From the NCBI GenBank assembly GCA_900544435.1, contig UQVG01000047.1, positions 1-10,785 of the forward strand: 10,785 nucleotides of DNA. The letters run 5' to 3'. The translations under genes and the position numbers were made by a program. Below, piece by piece: positions 1-7,300 of this stretch. Under the pieces are notes generated by a model. That model saw nothing but the letters and a program-made list of their open reading frames with translations. It was not told the DNA's origin and did not search any database. Position 1 is the first letter of the stretch. Every line of letters begins with the position of its first letter. The stretch is from an uncultured Erysipelotrichaceae bacterium. GTDB lineage: Bacteria > Bacillota_I > Bacilli_A > Erysipelotrichales > Coprobacillaceae.

Positions 1-32
1 AAAAAAATTCTCATTTTTTTCTCATTTTTAGA

Positions 33-52
33 TATAATAGAAGAAAAGGAGA
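33..52 (+). promoter_or_regulatory. Promoter -10 box and RBS of the AAA+ regulator gene
   Basis: A perfect TATAAT lies at 33-38 and an AAAGGAGA ribosome binding site at 45-52, just before the ATG at 60. No good -35 box is visible at the right distance; the sequence there is a T-rich tract built of two 11-bp direct repeats (TCTCATTTTTT at 9-19, TCTCATTTTTA at 20-30). The -10 call rests on sequence match and position only. Confidence 0.5.
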
Positions 53-59
53 ATACATT

Positions 60-1970
60 ATGGAATATAATCATGAAAAGATAAAAGAGTATTGGAATCG
101 TTATATTGCTGGTTTTGAAAAATTACCTGATCATTTAGAGGGATTGGATGATCGTATTTTAAATTCATGGAAAAGATCTGTTGGAAGAATTAATCCTTAT
201 TCAGCACCAACAAAGCTTTCAAAAGACGAATTGCAAGATTTAATAAATAAAAATGAAACACTTATTAAAGTTGCTTTACCTTATATGATTAAGTTTTATC
301 AAGTGGCTCAAACAGCAACTCAAAACGTATTACTTGCTGATAATAAAGGAAGACAACTTATAAATGTATCAGCAGAAAATCAAGATTTAAAAAAATTAAT
401 GACAAAAGCACTTGTTGAAAATGGTATTGATTATTCAGAAGAAGCTTGTGGAACAAGCTCACTAGCTGTTTGTTTACATGAAGATTCACCTATTTTATTA
501 CAAGGTTATGAACATTATCGTACCTTATATCATGATTTATCCTGTTTTAGTGCACCGATTCATTCGCTTGGAAATCAACAAGTAGGTAGTATTTGTATTA
601 CTGGAAAGATGGAGAATTATCAACCTTTTATTATGAGTGCTCTCATTATTATGATACAAGCAATTGAAAATGAATTACGTTTAACGCAAGCTAATAATAT
701 CTTACAAAATGTTGTTGATAATATTTCACAAGGTTTTATTTTGTTAGATTCTTCTTATAAAGTCATGCAATATAATGAACAAGCAGCAAAGATTTTAGAA
801 ATCAATACAGATTTATTAAATCATCATTTAAATGATTTCTTTATTGATGACTTTTCATTATTACCAAAAAGTCATCAAAGTACTCCTTATACACTCACTA
901 AAAAGAATCATCTAAAAATACCTCTTTCACTACAATTTATACCTTTACAAGAAAATAAACAAAAAGATATGTATCTTATGATGATGACATCATTTAATGA
1001 TTTTAAAATGGAAACAAGTATGAAAGTAGGTTATATAGCTAAATATTCTTTTGATGATATTATTGGAGAATCTATCGCAATGAATAAAGTAAAAGAGTTA
1101 GGAAAAATGGCTGCTAAAACAGATTCTAATGTTTTAATTGTAGGAGAAAGTGGAACAGGTAAAGAATTAACAGCCCAAGCTATTCATAATGATTCTTTAA
1201 GAAGAAGTGGACCTTTTGTAACACTTCATTGTAGTGCGATTCCTAATGAAATGATGGAAATTGAATTATTTGGTGATGAAAAGAGTTATCAAATGGGAAA
1301 GATTGAACTTGCAGAAAAGGGAACATTGTTTTTAGATGAAATTGAATATATGTCATTTGAATGTCAATCTAAGCTTTTTGAGTTTTTAAATAATAAAATA
1401 CTTCATCAAAGAAAAATAGATGTTCGTATGATTGCTTCAACACAAGCAGATTTATTATATCGTGTTAATCAACAGCTTTTTAAAGGAGAACTTTATTATA
1501 AATTAAATGTCATGAATATTGTTATTCCACCTCTTAGACAAAGAAGAGATGATATTATGCCTTTGGTTTCTTATTATTTAAATAAGTATAGTCATATTTT
1601 AAGAAAAGAGATCACAGGGATTGAAAAAGAATGCAGTGAAGTTTTAGTGAATTATAATTGGTTAGGGAATATTCGAGAGCTTGAAAGTACGATGGAACAT
1701 TTAATTAATATTTCTAAAACAAAGATTTTATTATTTAATGATTTACCTGCAAATATTGTCACAAGCTATATGACACAAAAATATACCAGTGGTCAAACAG
1801 ATCAAATTAAATCCCCTGAAGTTGTTGAATATGGAGAAATTATACGTTTATTAAAACAAGAACATGGACATATGAAAACAGTGGCTAAGTTGTTAGATAT
1901 GCCATTAAGTACACTTTATCGTAAGTGTAATAAGTATAATATTGAGCCTAAACAATATAAATCTTGGTAG
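60..1970 (+). CDS. AcoR-like GAF-PAS-AAA+-Fis transcriptional regulator, degenerate bEBP lacking GAFTGA
   Basis: This 636-residue protein has the layout of AcoR/DhaR-type enhancer-binding proteins: an N-terminal GAF-like sensor (about 80-210), a PAS-like segment (about 225-320), an AAA+ ATPase domain (about 335-560) and a C-terminal Fis-type helix-turn-helix (about 600-633). Walker A is GESGTGKE at 362-369 and Walker B is GTLFLDE at 421-427. The loop that normally carries GAFTGA, used to contact sigma-54, is deleted: ELFGDEKSYQMGKIELA (402-418) runs straight from the ELFG motif to the KIELA segment. The two arginine-finger positions (FRxDLxxRL in the family) are lysines, K475 and K481. The sensor II region (GNIRELE) is kept. 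It probably regulates without opening sigma-54 promoters, as TyrR-like proteins do. The RpiR gene follows after 10 bp, so the two are co-transcribed. The inducer is unknown, and control of the downstream sugar operon is inferred from position. Confidence 0.88.
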   Translation: MEYNHEKIKEYWNRYIAGFEKLPDHLEGLDDRILNSWKRSVGRINPYSAPTKLSKDELQDLINKNETLIKVALPYMIKFYQVAQTATQNVLLADNKGRQLINVSAENQDLKKLMTKALVENGIDYSEEACGTSSLAVCLHEDSPILLQGYEHYRTLYHDLSCFSAPIHSLGNQQVGSICITGKMENYQPFIMSALIIMIQAIENELRLTQANNILQNVVDNISQGFILLDSSYKVMQYNEQAAKILEINTDLLNHHLNDFFIDDFSLLPKSHQSTPYTLTKKNHLKIPLSLQFIPLQENKQKDMYLMMMTSFNDFKMETSMKVGYIAKYSFDDIIGESIAMNKVKELGKMAAKTDSNVLIVGESGTGKELTAQAIHNDSLRRSGPFVTLHCSAIPNEMMEIELFGDEKSYQMGKIELAEKGTLFLDEIEYMSFECQSKLFEFLNNKILHQRKIDVRMIASTQADLLYRVNQQLFKGELYYKLNVMNIVIPPLRQRRDDIMPLVSYYLNKYSHILRKEITGIEKECSEVLVNYNWLGNIRELESTMEHLINISKTKILLFNDLPANIVTSYMTQKYTSGQTDQIKSPEVVEYGEIIRLLKQEHGHMKTVAKLLDMPLSTLYRKCNKYNIEPKQYKSW

Positions 1971-1980
1971 GAGAAAATTT

Positions 1981-2808
1981 ATGAAAATCGTAGAAGAATT
2001 ATCAAAGAAAATAAAGCTTACTGAAACTGAAAAAGAAATACTTGAATATATGGTAGAAAATCTAGATGTTTTACCAAAGTTATCTTCAAGAAAATTGGCT
2101 GAAAAAACGTATACTTCACCAACGACTATAGTACGTTTTGTCAAGAAATTAGGTTATCAAAATTATAATGATTTTAAATATAATATTATTTCTAAACTAA
2201 AAAATAATAATGAAGAAAGTCAAATAACCTCTCATGAAAAAGCATTATCTGTTTTAAATAAAGTTGAAAAAATACAAATTGAAGCGATGAATGATTTTAA
2301 AAATAAAATCTCTTTAGAAACATTTCAAGAAATAATCGATGCATGTTATCAACATCAATATATTGATATAATCGCTAATGATTGTAATGCGATTTTAGGA
2401 AAATATGCTTTACATTATTTAAGTTCATTAGGAAAGATCGTACAGGTTTATCATGAAACAGATCAACAAATTTATGCCAGTATGAATGTTCCTCATGATC
2501 ATTTAGTCATTATTATTAGTAAATATGCTTTGCATGAAACACTTTTAAATTGTGCTTTAACTTTAAAAAGAAGGCATATTAAAACGATTGCTATTACGAA
2601 TCATCAAGAAAATATCTTATCAAAAAGATGTGATTACGTATTAGCTATTCCTTTTTATACAAATAAAGATCGTTTTGATGAACTACAATTTCATATAACT
2701 GTTAAATATATTTTTGATTGTCTATTTTCAACTTTATATTCATATGATATTGAAAAAGCTAAACAGATGACAAAGGTTCATACCGCTATCTTTTTTGATA
2801 AGATGTAA
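1981..2808 (+). CDS. RpiR/MurR-family transcriptional regulator (HTH + SIS)
   Basis: The protein has 275 residues. An N-terminal HTH_6 domain (about 1-77) shows the family signature around TSPTTIVRFVKKLGY, and a SIS sugar-phosphate isomerase-like domain (about 105-245) binds phosphosugar effectors in characterised relatives. ATG 1981 is chosen over an upstream in-frame TTG at 1942: it has a ribosome binding site (TAGGAGAAAA) 10 bp behind the previous stop, and the protein then starts at the usual point for the family. The upstream TTG would give a long overlap with the preceding gene. It is the second gene of a two-regulator operon and ends inside a terminator hairpin. RpiR proteins in sugar loci commonly repress or activate a neighbouring PTS operon, and the palindromes just downstream are candidate operators. 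The effector is probably a phosphorylated beta-glucoside or glucose-6-phosphate, by inference from the neighbours. Confidence 0.92.
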   Translation: MKIVEELSKKIKLTETEKEILEYMVENLDVLPKLSSRKLAEKTYTSPTTIVRFVKKLGYQNYNDFKYNIISKLKNNNEESQITSHEKALSVLNKVEKIQIEAMNDFKNKISLETFQEIIDACYQHQYIDIIANDCNAILGKYALHYLSSLGKIVQVYHETDQQIYASMNVPHDHLVIIISKYALHETLLNCALTLKRRHIKTIAITNHQENILSKRCDYVLAIPFYTNKDRFDELQFHITVKYIFDCLFSTLYSYDIEKAKQMTKVHTAIFFDKM

Positions 2809-2829
2809 CATTGTTACATCTTGTTTTTT
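2800..2829 (+). terminator. Intrinsic terminator after the RpiR gene
   Basis: AAGATGTAACA (2800-2810) pairs perfectly with TGTTACATCTT (2812-2822) and is followed by G and a run of seven T. The stem includes the stop codon of the RpiR gene. The inner 15 bp, TGTAACATTGTTACA, resembles the palindrome 18 bp further on, so this element may also act as an operator. Confidence 0.82.
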
Positions 2830-2835
2830 TATTCT

Positions 2836-2851
2836 TGTAAACAATGTTACA
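2836..2851. promoter_or_regulatory. Candidate operator palindrome TGTAAACAATGTTACA
   Basis: An imperfect inverted repeat, TGTAA-N6-TTACA, sits upstream of the PTS/glucosidase promoter. It shares both arms with TGTAACATTGTTACA at 2804-2818 in the preceding terminator. A weaker third copy, TGTGA...TTACA, spans 2869-2884 over the -35 box. Repeated dyads next to an RpiR gene suggest autoregulation or control of the operon. The assignment to RpiR is inference. Confidence 0.5.
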
Positions 2852-2867
2852 CAATCAACTTAAAGCC

Positions 2868-2895
2868 TTGTGAAAACACTTACAATTTCTATAAT
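2868..2895 (+). promoter_or_regulatory. Promoter of the PTS IIB-glucosidase operon with embedded cre-like site
   Basis: The -35 candidate is TTGTGA (2868-2873), the spacer is 16 bp and the -10 box is a perfect TATAAT (2890-2895). Between them, TGAAAACACTTACA (2871-2884) fits the catabolite responsive element consensus TGWNANCGNTNWCA at 13 of 14 positions, the miss being the central G. The predicted start near 2902 leaves a very short leader, with the GGAGG ribosome binding site (2903-2907) almost at the 5' end. CcpA repression at this position would be by blocking RNA polymerase. Confidence 0.6.
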
Positions 2896-2916
2896 GACAA
2901 GTGGAGGTAAGAGAAA

Positions 2917-4708
<1,792 letters not shown>

Positions 4709-4710
4709 TT

Positions 4711-4950
4711 ATGATAGGAACCATTGCAGCGATATTAACAACAGGTTCATTTTTGCCACAAGCTTTCAAAGTCATTAAAACAAAAGATACAGAAGGTATT
4801 TCTTTATTAATGTATATCATGAATGTAACAGGTATCTTTTTATGGTTTATTTATGGTTTAATGATTCATGATGGAGCACTTATTATAGCAAATGGTATTA
4901 CGTTTGTTTTATCATCTATTATCTTAATATGTAAATTAAAATATAAATAG
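4711..4950 (+). CDS. SemiSWEET-type PQ-loop sugar transporter
   Basis: This 79-residue membrane protein has three predicted transmembrane helices (about 2-21, 30-52, 55-75), the fold of bacterial SemiSWEETs, which dimerise to form a sugar pore. The PQ hinge is P16-Q17 in SFLPQ. Trp45 and Asn61, 16 residues apart, match the spacing of the sugar-contacting Trp/Asn pair of the Leptospira SemiSWEET as I recall it. The gene starts 2 bp after the glucosidase stop, with its ribosome binding site AGGAGA (4699-4704) inside the glucosidase gene, so translation is probably coupled. Known family members move unphosphorylated sugars by facilitated diffusion. Here it might import or release glucose or a disaccharide. 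It takes the place where a PTS IIC would be expected. Direction and substrate are unknown. Confidence 0.85.
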   Translation: MIGTIAAILTTGSFLPQAFKVIKTKDTEGISLLMYIMNVTGIFLWFIYGLMIHDGALIIANGITFVLSSIILICKLKYK

Positions 4951-4960
4951 GAGAAAGATT

Positions 4961-5533
4961 ATGCTTCATAAAGTTAAGGTTACAGTTATTGATAAAAAAT
5001 GTTATGTTGATTTACAAGAACAATACTGTCATGATCCTAAGTCAGGACCTTGTCCTTGTTATCAAGTAGGAGATGAATTTATTTTTGAAAGATATGGTGG
5101 CAAAGATGACTATTGGCATGGTGGCTTAAATACTCTTGTTAAAACAAAAGGGAATCCAGAGATGATTGCTGGTGGAAGTAAAATGCCTTTTTGCTCGGAG
5201 GTATGGGATGCTATTTCTAGATATATTTATACAGGCCTTCAAGGTGGTTCAATCATGAAAGGTTGGATGAAGGATGAAAATACGATGATTACTTGTTGTA
5301 ATGATGGTACAAGACCTGTTATTTTTAAAATTGAAAGACTTGATTATAAGGTTTTATATGTTGATGATTTAAATAATGACCAAATAACAACACTTACTTC
5401 TTTAGAAAATGTATCATCAATTGAAAAGAAAGAACAATGGATTGAAGTTTTTCTACGTCATGAAATAGATAATCAAAGCTTATTGAATTATTGTCAACAC
5501 CATGGAATCCATGTATTAAAAATAGATGAATAA
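4961..5533 (+). CDS. TIGR04076-like Cys-rich protein with C-terminal extension, function unknown
   Basis: The 190-residue soluble protein has two parts. Residues 1-127 resemble the TIGR04076 family of short uncharacterised proteins: a KVxVTVI start, Cys14, a CPCYQVGDEF segment (Cys31, Cys33), a PFCSEVWDAI segment (Cys78, Trp82), and the closing CCNDGTRPVIFKIE (Cys112, Cys113). The clustered cysteines could bind metal or be redox active, which is inference. Residues about 128-190 form an extra strand-helix-strand-type module that I do not recognise and that is absent from the usual roughly 90-residue members. The gene follows the SemiSWEET after 10 bp with a ribosome binding site overlapping that gene's stop, so it belongs to the sugar operon. 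No terminator is visible behind it, so transcripts could run on into the antitoxin locus. The family assignment is from memory of its motifs. Confidence 0.7.
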   Translation: MLHKVKVTVIDKKCYVDLQEQYCHDPKSGPCPCYQVGDEFIFERYGGKDDYWHGGLNTLVKTKGNPEMIAGGSKMPFCSEVWDAISRYIYTGLQGGSIMKGWMKDENTMITCCNDGTRPVIFKIERLDYKVLYVDDLNNDQITTLTSLENVSSIEKKEQWIEVFLRHEIDNQSLLNYCQHHGIHVLKIDE

Positions 5534-5547
5534 TCTTAATAAATCAA

Positions 5548-5576
5548 TTGTATTTTGAGACAAAAATTGCTATTAT
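5548..5576 (+). promoter_or_regulatory. Candidate antitoxin promoter with extended -10
   Basis: TTGTAT (5548-5553) and TATTAT (5571-5576) are 17 bp apart, and TGC directly before the -10 box (5568-5570) gives an extended -10 element. Transcription would start near 5583, just ahead of the tandem repeats. This is the position expected for the strong promoter driving a type III antitoxin RNA. Confidence 0.55.
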
Positions 5577-5603
5577 AACAGTGGAGAAATTGTCTTCAAA
5601 AAT

Positions 5604-5714
5604 CAGGAGATTCCCTGCCAAACAGTGGGAGCTAAAAAATCAGGAAATTCCTTGCCAAACAGTAGGAGCTAAAAAATCAGGAGATTCCCTGCCAAATAGT
5701 GGGAGCTAAAAAAT
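5604..5714 (+). repeat. Three 37-bp tandem repeats, antitoxin units
   Basis: The units are 5604-5640, 5641-5677 and 5678-5714, with no spacers. Each begins CAGGARATTCC and ends GGAGCTAAAAAAT. Unit 2 differs from unit 1 at unit positions 6 (G to A), 12 (C to T) and 24 (G to A); unit 3 differs only at position 20 (C to T). All four changes are transitions. Two folds are possible for each unit. One is an H-type pseudoknot: CAGG (5604-5607) with CCTG (5614-5617), and AGATTC (5608-5613) with GAGCT (5629-5633, one bulge). The other is a hairpin of TTCCCTG (5611-5617) with CAGTGGGAG (5623-5631) over a CCAAA loop. The 37-base unit size sits among the 34-45 nt repeats of known type III antitoxins. Confidence 0.95.
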
Positions 5715-5718
5715 CATA

Positions 5719-5736
5719 GATTTCTTATAAGAAATC
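5719..5736. repeat. Perfect 18-bp palindrome GATTTCTTATAAGAAATC
   Basis: Two 9-bp arms meet without a spacer, 4 bp after the third antitoxin repeat and 11 bp before the terminator stem. In RNA it could form a hairpin of about seven pairs at the 3' side of the antitoxin precursor; in DNA it could be a protein site. Its first bases (CATAGATTTC) look like a decayed start of a fourth repeat. Function unknown. Confidence 0.7.
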
Positions 5737-5746
5737 AAATACTTAT

Positions 5747-5773
5747 ACGAAGAGATAACCTCTTCGTTTTTTT
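5747..5773 (+). terminator. Intrinsic terminator between antitoxin and toxin
   Basis: ACGAAGAG (5747-5754) pairs with CTCTTCGT (5760-5767) across an ATAAC loop and runs into seven T (5767-5773). In type III loci this element limits read-through so that antitoxin RNA greatly exceeds toxin mRNA. No separate promoter is seen between it and the toxin start at 5797. Confidence 0.93.
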
Positions 5774-5796
5774 ATTATCTAAAAGGAGCTATATTT

Positions 5797-6342
5797 ATGA
5801 AATTATATGAAATTGATAGTCAATATATGGAATATTTATACAAAGCAGATTCAAAAGTTTTAATACATAATAGTGGAAATCATCAAAGAAAATTTATTGC
5901 TATAAAAGTATTAATAAATGGTTATAAGTATTTTGTTCCATTATCTTCACCTGATAAAAGAGATTATTATAATGATCAAGATGGTCATAAAAGAGTTCAA
6001 TTTACACGAGTTCCAACTATTAAAAGAATATTTAATGGAAATCCAACGGTTGAATCATATCTAGGAAAGTTATTATTTAATAATATGATTCCTGTTCCTG
6101 AAGGATGTTATCATGAGTTTAATATTTTTTTAGAAAAAGATTTAAAGTATAAGGGATTATTAATAGATCAAGTTCAGGTTTTAAGAAGTTTTAAAAATCA
6201 AGAGGATATATTGAGACGAGCACAAATTGTTTATAAACTGAAAAAAAGAAAATCTTCTTATAATTATATAAAATTAGCAACGGTTGATTTTGAATTATTG
6301 GAAAGAAATTGTGATGAATGGAATAAGGTGTTTATAAAATAA
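5797..6342 (+). CDS. Type III toxin-antitoxin system ToxN/AbiQ-family endoribonuclease toxin
   Basis: This 181-residue protein shows ToxN/AbiQ features along its length. The start MKLYEIDSQYMEYLYKADSKV resembles ToxN (MKFYxIxSxYIxYL). It is followed by QRKFIAIKVLINGYKYFVPLSSP, the conserved core, then NNMIPVPE, YKGLLIDQVQVLR, and a C-terminal helical part ending DFELLERNCDEW. By alignment from memory, Lys32 and Ser51 correspond to the catalytic Lys33 and Ser53 of Pectobacterium ToxN. Family members are endoribonucleases that assemble with three antitoxin RNAs into a triangular complex and cut cellular and phage RNA when released. Start ATG 5797 has a good ribosome binding site, AAGGAG (5783-5788). 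The region between the PLSSP core and NNMIPVPE (about 55-90) looks longer than in ToxN. The gene lies directly behind the repeat array and terminator, which confirms the family. A role in phage abortive infection or stabilisation is inferred from relatives. Confidence 0.93.
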   Translation: MKLYEIDSQYMEYLYKADSKVLIHNSGNHQRKFIAIKVLINGYKYFVPLSSPDKRDYYNDQDGHKRVQFTRVPTIKRIFNGNPTVESYLGKLLFNNMIPVPEGCYHEFNIFLEKDLKYKGLLIDQVQVLRSFKNQEDILRRAQIVYKLKKRKSSYNYIKLATVDFELLERNCDEWNKVFIK

Positions 6343-6350
6343 GGATGTTA

Positions 6351-6379
6351 ATGATTTGTTCAAAAAAATATACTATAAT
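6351..6379 (+). promoter_or_regulatory. Candidate promoter of the ROK kinase gene
   Basis: A perfect TATAAT (6374-6379) precedes the ROK gene by 27 bp. The -35 region is weak: ATGATT (6351-6356) has the right 17-bp spacing, while the better TTGTTC (6356-6361) is only 12 bp away. No terminator is seen between the toxin stop and this point, so some toxin read-through into the kinase is possible. Confidence 0.42.
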
Positions 6380-6405
6380 AATGTAAGAAACGAAAGGAGA
6401 GACTT

Positions 6406-7290
6406 ATGAAAAAATATTTAGCGTTTGATGTTGGGGGAACATCTGTCAAATATGCTGTTGTAAATGAAGAAGGAGAAGTGTCTTCATCAAATAAATTTAA
6501 AACACCAGATACACTAGAAAAAATGTATCAAGAAATAGAAAATGTAGCTCATGAATATCAAGATGTAGAAGGAATCGCTTTATCAATGCCAGGAGCTGTT
6601 GATAGTGATGGTGGTATTATTTATGGTTCAAGTGCTATCGATTATATTCATGGTCCAAATATTAAAGAAGATTTAAAACAACGTTTAAATAAAGATGTTG
6701 AATTTGAAAATGATGCTAACTGTGCGGCCCTTGCAGAAGTATGGAAAGGTGTTGCATGTCATGAAAATGATTGCTGTTTTATTGTTAGTGGGACAGGAAT
6801 TGGTGGAGCGGTTATTAAAGATCGTCATGTTCATCATGGAAATGCATTACATGGTGGAGAATTTGGTTATATGATTATGAGATATGATCAAGATGAAAAG
6901 AAATATTATACATGGTCAGATGATGGATCAACTGTTGCGGTAACTAAAAGAGTAGCTAAGGAATTAGGCGTTGATTATCATACTTTAGATGGTAAAGAAG
7001 TTTTTGATCAAGCAGATAATAATGAAGTTTATAAAAAATATGTTGATGAATATTATCGTACTCTTGCAATGGGTATTTATAATTTACAATATGCTTATGA
7101 TCCAAGCATGATCATTATTGGTGGAGCTATTTCATCAAGAAGTGATTTATTAGATAAAGTCAATGAACAATTAGATATTATTTTTTCTCAATTAACGCAT
7201 GCACATGTACGACCAAATATTAAAGTATGTCAATTTGGCAATGATGCAAATTTAATTGGAGCAACTTATCATTATATTCAAAGACATTAA
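6406..7290 (+). CDS. ROK-family sugar kinase lacking the zinc motif (possible beta-glucoside kinase)
   Basis: The 294-residue length fits ROK kinases. The ATP phosphate loop is FDVGGT (7-12), the catalytic base is Asp103 in ENDANCAALAE, the second phosphate motif is VSGTGIGG, and IIIGGAIS lies near the C-terminus. The substrate segment HGGEFGY (149-155) is present, but the usual zinc-binding CxCGxxGC motif after it is absent, replaced by a segment with no cysteines (KKYYTWSDDGSTV). That places it with the non-zinc ROK branch that includes beta-glucoside kinase BglK-like proteins. It phosphorylates a sugar with ATP in the cytoplasm; the substrate is not certain. Phosphorylation of a disaccharide brought in by the SemiSWEET porter would feed the GH1 enzyme, which is an attractive but unproven link. 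It overlaps no neighbour; the barrel-protein gene starts 10 bp after its stop. Confidence 0.9.
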   Translation: MKKYLAFDVGGTSVKYAVVNEEGEVSSSNKFKTPDTLEKMYQEIENVAHEYQDVEGIALSMPGAVDSDGGIIYGSSAIDYIHGPNIKEDLKQRLNKDVEFENDANCAALAEVWKGVACHENDCCFIVSGTGIGGAVIKDRHVHHGNALHGGEFGYMIMRYDQDEKKYYTWSDDGSTVAVTKRVAKELGVDYHTLDGKEVFDQADNNEVYKKYVDEYYRTLAMGIYNLQYAYDPSMIIIGGAISSRSDLLDKVNEQLDIIFSQLTHAHVRPNIKVCQFGNDANLIGATYHYIQRH

Positions 7291-7300
7291 GGAGGATTTT

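Larger units (their letters stand above)
5583..5773 (+). ncRNA. Type III antitoxin RNA precursor (ToxI/AntiQ-like)
   Basis: The stretch between the predicted promoter and the terminator at 5773 has no open reading frame of note. It contains three contiguous 37-bp repeats, an 18-bp palindrome and the terminator hairpin, directly upstream of a ToxN/AbiQ-family toxin gene. This is the standard layout of type III toxin-antitoxin loci, where the RNA is cut by the toxin into single-repeat units that fold as pseudoknots and inhibit it. A-run junctions ending in AAAAAT fall at 5603, 5640, 5677 and 5714, exactly 37 bases apart, so they flank all three units and are likely processing sites. A partial leading copy (AACAGTGG, 5577-5584) overlaps the predicted start. 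Start and processing sites are predicted. Confidence 0.85.

Noticed and set aside
9..30. Two 11-bp direct repeats (TCTCATTTTTT / TCTCATTTTTA)
   Set aside because: They are short and T-rich in very AT-rich DNA at the window edge; chance is a sufficient explanation.
1942..1980. Upstream TTG start for the RpiR gene
   Set aside because: It would overlap the previous gene by 29 bases and lacks a ribosome binding site; ATG 1981 has TAGGAGA in front and a family-typical start.
1905..2144. 79-codon open frame on the minus strand
   Set aside because: It lies opposite the end of the AAA+ regulator and the start of the RpiR gene, with no recognisable domain; a shadow of real coding sequence.
2809..2916. 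Sigma-54 (-24/-12) promoter for the PTS operon
   Set aside because: No TGGCAC-N5-TTGCA-like sequence is present; a sigma-A promoter with a perfect TATAAT fits instead, and the adjacent regulator lacks GAFTGA.
5541..5572. Hairpin TTGT...ACAA as a terminator of the sugar operon
   Set aside because: It has only about four pairs with an 8-base loop and no following T-run.
5604..5714. CRISPR array
   Set aside because: The 37-bp units are directly contiguous with no unique spacers, and no cas gene is near. The downstream ToxN-like gene explains them as an antitoxin array.
7256..7300. Upstream ATG for the barrel protein
   Set aside because: It lies within the ROK coding sequence and lacks a good ribosome binding site; ATG 7301 has AAGGAGG at ideal spacing.
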